From Pseudovibrio sp. Tun.PSC04-5.I4 (GTDB taxonomy: Bacteria; Pseudomonadota; Alphaproteobacteria; Rhizobiales; Stappiaceae), in NCBI RefSeq assembly GCF_900104145.1, contig NZ_FNLB01000006.1, positions 1,633,001-1,697,000 of the forward strand: a stretch of 64,000 nt of DNA, given 5' to 3'. The position numbers and the translations under genes were made by a program. The notes beneath the pieces are model-generated. The model was not told where the DNA came from. It was given only the letters and a program-made list of their open reading frames with translations, and did not search any database. Below are positions 54,901 through 61,491 of this stretch, one piece after another. The number at the start of each line of letters is the position of its first letter. Within the stretch, counting starts at the first letter, position 1.

Positions 54901-55140
54901 TGGGCTTATAGAACCCCTTTTCAAGAAGATCAAGCGCCCATGAATTAAGATCAACATATTGGCCAGAAATAGTAAATTAGGTGCATTTCACTCCTGTCAT
55001 CACACATGGAAGGTTTAGCCGCTTCAAAGCCTCAAGCTGGCGACACAGCAAGCTGTGGAAATGCGCATTACACATAACATTACGCAAGGTTAAGATGCTA
55101 GCAAGCGGCTAATAAAAACCTGAATTTGGACATATTTTAG

Positions 55141-55827
55141 ATGATATTCAAAAAACTGGCCATAGCGGCGCTCATCGCATTGACGCTGGGTGGCTGCGCA
55201 AAAACAATCAAACTGTCAGATGTCGATACAAAAAAAATCACAAAATCTTCAGTAAAGCCTCTAAAGAACCGGCATGTCAGAGAAGGACACATCAACACCC
55301 ACGGTATTCAGCACGGCCTATTGGGCGTTGTAGTGACAACAGCAATGAATGCAGCTTCTGGCGCATACAGCGAAATGGCAGCAATTCCAGCGGCAAAGTA
55401 TGATCCACAAACCGCCATGCGCACCCGTTTGACGAAATATCTACAACGCACCCGCAAGTTTCACTTCAAGGGCACGATTAGAGGCCCGTACAGCAAAACA
55501 ACAATCAATGAAGAAAAACGAGCAGCAGCTCTCACGAAGCTGGCAAAGGAAACAGGCTATTCCGGCTACTATCTGGACATCTCGACTGTTTCTTACCAAT
55601 CAGAAATGAAAGGCGCTGGCTGGTTCGCCACAGTCAACCACAAGTACCAAGGCCGCGCACTTCTCGTTTCTGCAAAGAACGGAAAAATCCTCGCTGCCTC
55701 CACTTGCTTTATAATACAGAACTCAGACCTGAGTGAACTTGCAAAATCAGGCCAGAAAAACGTAGACCTAGTTGCAAAAGAACTCGGCAACTCATGCGCT
55801 GAACAGATCATCCAAAGTATATTCTGA
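55141..55827 (+). CDS. Putative lipoprotein of unknown function
   Basis: 228 residues. Lipoprotein signal peptide MIFKKLAIAALIALTLGGC with lipobox LGGC at residues 16-19; residue +2 after Cys is Ala, which favours outer membrane sorting. The mature part has a basic start, then LAKETGYSGYYLDISTVSYQS, VNHKYQGRALLVSAKNGKILAASTCFI, and a second Cys near the end (GNSCAEQI). A helical middle region (AMNAASGAYSEMAAIPAAKY) may associate with membrane. I do not recognise the family. It stands alone between rpsB (divergent) and dnaE (convergent). Confidence 0.75.
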   Translation: MIFKKLAIAALIALTLGGCAKTIKLSDVDTKKITKSSVKPLKNRHVREGHINTHGIQHGLLGVVVTTAMNAASGAYSEMAAIPAAKYDPQTAMRTRLTKYLQRTRKFHFKGTIRGPYSKTTINEEKRAAALTKLAKETGYSGYYLDISTVSYQSEMKGAGWFATVNHKYQGRALLVSAKNGKILAASTCFIIQNSDLSELAKSGQKNVDLVAKELGNSCAEQIIQSIF

Positions 55828-55842
55828 AATAGATGGAAACGA

Positions 55843-55875
55843 GAAACCCCGCTAAATTTACTTCAGCGGGGTTTC
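55843..55875 (+). terminator. Bidirectional hairpin between lipoprotein gene and dnaE
   Basis: GAAACCCCGCT / AGCGGGGTTTC, an 11-bp perfect stem with an 11-nt loop, 16 nt after the lipoprotein stop. T tracts are short on both sides (TTTC). It likely ends both convergent genes. Confidence 0.8.
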
Positions 55876-55904
55876 AAAAGAATAATACAGCGACTCGGAT
55901 CTAC

Positions 55905-58900
55905 TTAGGACATCTGCACGTCCATAACCCCAGGAAGAGTTTTAAGAGCGCCCGACAATTGCGGGGAAAGCTGATAGTTACCCGGAAGTTTAACTTCCAC
56001 CTCACGCTGACCGTTATCCAGCAGCACAACGCAGCTCACCTCTCCATCACCACCACGGCGTAATTGCCGTTGCAGGCTTTGAATTGGATCAGCCGACCCA
56101 AGGAAAATACGCAGCGTGCGATGCACTCTACCCGCGACCTTCTCCAATGGCTCAACCTGCTGAATTCGAACACTCACTTCGTCATCACGCATATCAGCTT
56201 GCACCAACAGAACAACTGACTGCCCGGGCTCAAGCAAGTCACGATACTGATTCAGGCTTTCAGAAAACAGGACAGCCTCATATTGACCAGTCGGATCAGA
56301 AATACGGACAATCCCCATTTGATTGCCTGTACGCGTCTTACGTTCTTGTTTAGCTGTTACTGTTCCGGCAAGACGACCAGCAGAGGAACCTGCTTTCACA
56401 GAACGTTCAAAATCCTTCCAGAGCTGAACGCGAAGCTTGGAAAACAGCTCACGGTATTCATCCAGAGGATGGGCGGAAAGATAAAATCCAACTGCTGCGT
56501 ACTCTTTTTGCAACTGCTCTGATGGCAGCCATGGATCAGCGGGATTCAAGATCAACGGTTCAGGAGTAGCCCCTCCTCCGAAGAAATCATTCTGCCCGAG
56601 TTTCTTATTCTCTTCAGTACGCTGCGCCATCCCGATTATGCGATCCAAACCATCCATCAATTGGGCACGGTTCGAATTCAATCCATCAAAAGCCCCGGCT
56701 GCGATGAGATTTTCAATCGTACGTCTATTCAGAACCTTCGGGCTAATACGGGTCGCAAAATCCGCCAAATCTTTGAAAGGCTTATCACCACGCGCCTCAA
56801 CAATATGTTCAACGGCGTGCTCACCAACACCCTTGATAGCGCCCATTGCATAAAGGATTTTGCCATCCTGCACCTCAAAATGCGCACCAGACAAATTAAC
56901 AGAAGGCGGCACCACCTCAATGCCCATACGCACGGCTTCCTGACGAAAGTCACTCAACTTATCCGTATTGCCAAGATCAAGCGTCATAATACCGGCTAGG
57001 AATTCAACGGGATAATTCGATTTAAGCCAAGCTGTTTGATAGGCCACCAACGCGTAAGCAGCAGCATGTGACTTGTTGAAGCCATAGTTCGCAAACTTGG
57101 CAACAAGGTCGTAGATCATCCCGGCCTGATCTTTATTGACCTGCTGCGCAACCGCACCCTCGACAAAGCGTGCGCGCTGAATTTCCATTTCAGCGGCAAT
57201 CTTTTTACCCATAGCACGGCGCAACAAATCCGCTTCACCAAGAGAGTAACCAGAAAGCACCTGTGCGATCTGCATCACCTGTTCCTGATAGACAATAATA
57301 CCGTTTGTCTCAATCAGGATTGGCTTAAGGAGCGGATGAAGATAATCCGGTTCTTGCTCTCCATGCTTTACCGCATTGTAAATCGGGATATTGTCCATCG
57401 GGCCCGGACGATAAAGCGCAACCAGCGCAATAATATCTTCGAACCGATCAGGCCGCATGCCTGCAATAGCGCGGCGCATTCCCTGACTTTCAAGCTGGAA
57501 CACGCCAACCGTCTCACTGGCTGCAAGCATTTTGTAGGTGGCTGGATCATCAATGGGGATTTCATCAATTTTAACAGTGATACCGCGTTTTTTGATATGC
57601 GTCACAGCAGTATCAATCACAGTCAGCGTTTTCAGGCCCAAAAAGTCAAACTTAACAAGACCAGCAGCTTCAACCCACTTCATATTGAATTGAGCAACAG
57701 GCATATCGGATCGAGGATCACGGTAGAGCGGAACAAGCTGCTCAAGCGGACGATCTCCAATCACAACACCAGCCGCGTGGGTTGATGCGTGACGATAAAG
57801 TCCCTCAAGTTTTTGCCCAATTTTCAAAAGGCGGTCAACAACCTCTTCTTGCTTGGTCGCTTCTCGCAGTCGAGGCTCTTGCTCCAACGCTTCACTCAAG
57901 GTTACTGGGTTGGCCGGATTCCCAGGAACCAGCTTACTCAACCGATCCACCTGACCATATGGCATCTGCAAAACACGCCCGACATCCCGCAACACAGCTT
58001 TCGCCTGAAGTGTTCCAAAGGTGATAATCTGCGCAACCTGCTCACGACCATACTTGCGTTGTACATACCGGATCACTTCTTCTCGCCTGTTCTGGCAAAA
58101 ATCAATATCAAAATCCGGCATGGAAACACGGTCTGGATTAAGGAAACGCTCAAACAGCAACGAGAACCGCATAGGGTCCAGATCTGTAATCGTCAACGAC
58201 CACGCAACGAGCGATCCCGCACCGGACCCACGACCTGGCCCAACTGGAATATCCTGCCCTTTGGCCCATTTGATGAAGTCAGCAACGATAAGGAAGTAAC
58301 CGGGAAACTTCATCCGGATAATAATAGAAAGCTCGTAGTCTAGCCGATCCCAGTAGTCTTTTTCCTCAAGATCTGGCGCCAGACCATGAAGGTCCAGACG
58401 CGCACGTAAACCTTCCTTAGCCTGACGGCTCAACTCGTCCGACTCAACACGTTCCGCCTCTTCACCGTCAGCATCGGCCCCAGCAAAGCGCGGCAAAATC
58501 GGGGCACGTTTCAAGGGCCTATAATGACACCGCCGTGCGATATTGACAGAGTTCTCTAACGCCTCAGGAAGATCGGAGAACAGGTCCATCATCTGGTGAC
58601 GAGACTTAAAACAATGATCTGGTGTTAATTGCCGGCGGTCAGTTTCAATGATAACCCGACCTTCAGAGATAGCGATAAGCGCATCATGTGCCTCGTAATC
58701 ATCCGGATTAGGGAAGAAAGCTTCATTGGTTGCAACAATAGGAATACTCAACGAGTAGGCAAGGTTCAGGAGATCAGACTCAACATCTTCCTCACCCTTC
58801 ATATTATGGCGCTGCAACTCCACGTAGAGGCGATCGCCAAAGGTATATTGCAACAACTCCAGCCGCGCTTTGGCAAGCTCAAAATCACCTTCCTGCAACA

Positions 58901-59339
58901 GCGAGTTGATTGGCCCGTCACTTGCTCCAGTTAAAACAATAAGACCGGCAGATTTATGCAGCACACCCGCAAGGGGAACATTTGCTTTGAGGCCCGGCTC
59001 CGTATCCAGAAACGACCTGGACACCAAATCCATCAGATTTTCATAGCCCTCCTCATTTACAGCAAGAAGAACAAGATTACTGACAGCTTCATCGCCGACC
59101 ACGTCTGGCTGATCGTCAAAGTTCACGCAGACCTGGCACCCGATTATGGGTTGAAGGCCAGCCCCGAACGCTTTTTCCGAAAACTCCAGCGCACCAAAAA
59201 GGTTCCCGCTATCCGTAACTGCGATTGCAGGCTGCTCATCTTGGGAAGCCAGATCAATCAGCTTCCCGACAGGAAGAGCGCCCTCAAGCAGGGAAAAAGC
59301 GGAATGAACGCGAAGATGGACAAAGCCGGGAGAGGACAT
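55905..59339 (-). CDS. dnaE: DNA polymerase III subunit alpha
   Basis: 1144 residues from ATG 59339 (MSSPGFVHLRVHSAFSLLEG); a longer in-frame start at 59411 adds 24 residues not seen in the family. Replicative polymerase. N-terminal PHP domain (HLRVHSAFSLLEGALPV, AVTDSGNLFGALEF), polymerase core with GPGRGSGAGSLVAW, VSMPDFDIDFCQNRREEVI (catalytic Asp pair), FANYGFNKSHAAAYALVAYQ, helix-hairpin-helix (IKGVGEHAVEHI), and the C-terminal OB domain (LAGTVTAKQERKTRTGNQMG). Confidence 0.97.
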   Translation of the reverse strand: MSSPGFVHLRVHSAFSLLEGALPVGKLIDLASQDEQPAIAVTDSGNLFGALEFSEKAFGAGLQPIIGCQVCVNFDDQPDVVGDEAVSNLVLLAVNEEGYENLMDLVSRSFLDTEPGLKANVPLAGVLHKSAGLIVLTGASDGPINSLLQEGDFELAKARLELLQYTFGDRLYVELQRHNMKGEEDVESDLLNLAYSLSIPIVATNEAFFPNPDDYEAHDALIAISEGRVIIETDRRQLTPDHCFKSRHQMMDLFSDLPEALENSVNIARRCHYRPLKRAPILPRFAGADADGEEAERVESDELSRQAKEGLRARLDLHGLAPDLEEKDYWDRLDYELSIIIRMKFPGYFLIVADFIKWAKGQDIPVGPGRGSGAGSLVAWSLTITDLDPMRFSLLFERFLNPDRVSMPDFDIDFCQNRREEVIRYVQRKYGREQVAQIITFGTLQAKAVLRDVGRVLQMPYGQVDRLSKLVPGNPANPVTLSEALEQEPRLREATKQEEVVDRLLKIGQKLEGLYRHASTHAAGVVIGDRPLEQLVPLYRDPRSDMPVAQFNMKWVEAAGLVKFDFLGLKTLTVIDTAVTHIKKRGITVKIDEIPIDDPATYKMLAASETVGVFQLESQGMRRAIAGMRPDRFEDIIALVALYRPGPMDNIPIYNAVKHGEQEPDYLHPLLKPILIETNGIIVYQEQVMQIAQVLSGYSLGEADLLRRAMGKKIAAEMEIQRARFVEGAVAQQVNKDQAGMIYDLVAKFANYGFNKSHAAAYALVAYQTAWLKSNYPVEFLAGIMTLDLGNTDKLSDFRQEAVRMGIEVVPPSVNLSGAHFEVQDGKILYAMGAIKGVGEHAVEHIVEARGDKPFKDLADFATRISPKVLNRRTIENLIAAGAFDGLNSNRAQLMDGLDRIIGMAQRTEENKKLGQNDFFGGGATPEPLILNPADPWLPSEQLQKEYAAVGFYLSAHPLDEYRELFSKLRVQLWKDFERSVKAGSSAGRLAGTVTAKQERKTRTGNQMGIVRISDPTGQYEAVLFSESLNQYRDLLEPGQSVVLLVQADMRDDEVSVRIQQVEPLEKVAGRVHRTLRIFLGSADPIQSLQRQLRRGGDGEVSCVVLLDNGQREVEVKLPGNYQLSPQLSGALKTLPGVMDVQMS

Positions 59340-59844
59340 TTTGAACCTTTTAGTTCGCAGGGTGTACGCAACAGTAACACTCCATTTGAAGGAGCTAAAA
59401 GTAAAATGCAATTCTCGAACAAATCACACCACTGGTTATCCCGAGTTTCCAAACCTCTCCACGCCATTCTAGGTACAGAATTTATGGCAACATCCCAGCA
59501 AGAGCATCTCCCCACATTAGACAACTGCTAGTAAAAAGAACGATTGAACCAAAAGCGGCGGCTTCACGAAGAATGTATGTCATATCGAGCATCTCTAATT
59601 TGAACTCCATTTGTATTCGTTATGTTCCACTAATGTTCTCATTCAAACAACCCCCAATTTGGTGTGGTTGAGCGGATGGTTAATGATCTGTTTAAGTAAC
59701 GAAGTCGGATGAAGCGGGACACTTCGATTTGGAGTACGGGACACTTGAACTTGGAACACTACGGTTTTAGGGGTCTTTTCGCCCTATAAGGGCGTGAAGC
59801 GCGAATTCTCATTTTCTTCCCGCTCCACTCCCACCTTCGAAGAA
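59340..59844. other. Intergenic region between dnaE and the phage tail genes
   Basis: About 500 bp without a convincing gene. It must hold the dnaE promoter and one boundary of the phage insertion. CGGGACACTT occurs twice, at 59715-59724 and 59737-59746, 22 bp apart. A short palindrome CGCCC-TATAA-GGGCG lies at 59780-59794. No tRNA or obvious attachment core is seen. Confidence 0.5.
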
Positions 59845-60843
59845 CTAGCTTCGAACCCTCTCCAGCTCCAGCTTCGAAGTGTATCCGACGGCCTTTCGAA
59901 CGCCATGTGAGGCTTTTCGAATACTCCATTCGCCAGCCATCTCGGGTTGCACAGGTGGCAAGAGAATCGCCCCCTCAGCCCGTGCGCTTGCATCTCCAAC
60001 TATGGTGACACTGGCTGTCTCTGCTCCAGCGATCCCATCCTTCAAGGCCGCACCTGCTGCCTTCTGTGCTTCAGCCTTGCTTGCGAAGGTCTTGCAAAGC
60101 GTGTGAACAGGCTCTCCACTTCCAGCTTCAGCATAAAGGCGAGTAGCTTTGTCTTGATCGTGATAAGCCGCCTTTACAGCTTTGTACTCGGTGCGCTGGC
60201 TGCCCTGCCATTCATAGTCCAGAATTTGAGTGGCGACAGGTTTCAATACAGGTAATGAGGCCCCGGACGCAGACTTGACTGTGCCTTTCTCAACGAACAG
60301 CAACTTCTTCTCAATGGGCTTAAAGATGGCTCCCAGCTCTTTTGCCCATTCGGTCAGAAAGTGCATATCGCTGACATTGGTCTGGTCCTTGTGAGGCACG
60401 GCAATAGAGGCAAGGTTCTTGCTCACAACAGGTTCCAATGAATGACGGCCAGCAACTGTCTCAACAACCTTCTTGAGCGTAGTGCTGTCATAGCTTTGTG
60501 TACGCTTTTCCTTCAAGGTGCCGCCCATATCAGCAGCGGTTCCGCAAAGGGTCATCAAATGACCGCCTTGCTTGCTTCCTGAGGTTTTGGGTGCATCGCT
60601 GTAAAAGGTTCCCATGGGCATCAACGCGCCAGCAGCATTGGGCAACATAACGACAATTTGGGCACCCTTGGGTGGCAAAGCGATCTGGTTGTTACGAACC
60701 AGCTTCAACGTTACCTTGTCAGACTTACCGCCAGCTTCATCATCAACCTGAAGATCGATCAGAGCAGATGCCCCTTTGTCACTGAGTAGGTTCTGCAAAA
60801 AACCAGTGACATCGTTGCCATCAATGGAGACAAACAGGTTCAT
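59845..60843 (-). CDS. Phage late control D family protein (tail hub, gpD/VgrG-like)
   Basis: 332 residues. The P2 gpD/T4 gp27-like baseplate hub of contractile tails. Features: MNLFVSIDGNDVTGFLQNLLSD with AGGKSDKVTLKL at the start, PMGTFYSDAPKTSGSKQGG, SDMHFLTEWAKELGAIFKPIEKKLLFVEKG (read in parts) and a C-terminal helical IRKASHGVRKAVGYTSKLELERV. Last gene of the tail cluster in the direction of transcription, as in P2. Start 1 bp after the gpX stop. Confidence 0.88.
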   Translation of the reverse strand: MNLFVSIDGNDVTGFLQNLLSDKGASALIDLQVDDEAGGKSDKVTLKLVRNNQIALPPKGAQIVVMLPNAAGALMPMGTFYSDAPKTSGSKQGGHLMTLCGTAADMGGTLKEKRTQSYDSTTLKKVVETVAGRHSLEPVVSKNLASIAVPHKDQTNVSDMHFLTEWAKELGAIFKPIEKKLLFVEKGTVKSASGASLPVLKPVATQILDYEWQGSQRTEYKAVKAAYHDQDKATRLYAEAGSGEPVHTLCKTFASKAEAQKAAGAALKDGIAGAETASVTIVGDASARAEGAILLPPVQPEMAGEWSIRKASHGVRKAVGYTSKLELERVRS

Positions 60844-60844
60844 T

Positions 60845-61081
60845 TCAATCCCACAAGTTTATATCAGAGGTAACAGATCGAGGCTTTTCACTGGCTGGCG
60901 CATCCGGCATATAGACCTGCACACTCCTATCCAAAACAATAGGTGCATCAGGAGCGCTGAGGTGCTTGTTTTGCTCTTGCTTCATCACCAGATCAAGCAG
61001 CTCATCACTCTGCTTGCCATAGTGGTCCATGATCATACTCTCAACGGTATCACCTCGGATTGCTCGTTTTAAAACGGCCAT
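60845..61081 (-). CDS. Phage tail protein X (gpX-like)
   Basis: 78 residues, LysM-like fold: AIRGDTVESMIMDHYGKQSDELLDLV followed by NKHLSAPDAPIVLDRSVQVYMPD (read in parts). In P2-like phages gpX is a small tail protein that binds the hub. Overlaps the gpU gene by 13 bp and directly precedes gpD. Confidence 0.85.
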   Translation of the reverse strand: MAVLKRAIRGDTVESMIMDHYGKQSDELLDLVMKQEQNKHLSAPDAPIVLDRSVQVYMPDAPASEKPRSVTSDINLWD

Positions 61082-61479
61082 AGTGAACTTGCTCCTGAAT
61101 AGCGGCTCAGATTGATTGAGAACTCCATGGCCGTGCCTGGGCCTGCATTCACAAACTCAGTTTCCTTCTTGAAGATCTCCTCCACACACCAACGCCCAAG
61201 CACACGGCCAGAACTTAAAATAAGGGTCATGGGCTGACCTGATCCGGCACGCGCTGCAATGGCTTCCATTTTCCATGACCCTGATGGCTGGATCTCCGGC
61301 CAGATCCCACCCTTGATGATCAGCGTCTGGTCTCCTGGTCCCATCCATTGCTTAACTGGCGGCCCTCCAATTGGATCGGGCTTTGCCCATATAAACTTCC
61401 AGCGCCGTTCCAGCTCTTCAAAAGAACCGGTATCAGGCGAGAAGATGAACATGCCCAGTGCGGCAAGCGGTTTAGACAT
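61069..61479 (-). CDS. Phage tail protein U (gpU-like)
   Basis: 136 residues. Starts AALGMFIFSPDTGSFEELERR, then KFIWAKPDPIGGPPVKQWMGPGD (read in parts) and LILSSGRVLGRWCVEEIFKKETEF. Gene U is needed for tail tube assembly in P2-type phages. Lies between the tape measure gene and gpX. Confidence 0.88.
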   Translation of the reverse strand: MSKPLAALGMFIFSPDTGSFEELERRWKFIWAKPDPIGGPPVKQWMGPGDQTLIIKGGIWPEIQPSGSWKMEAIAARAGSGQPMTLILSSGRVLGRWCVEEIFKKETEFVNAGPGTAMEFSINLSRYSGASSLWPF

Positions 61480-61491
61480 TTCTCATATTCC

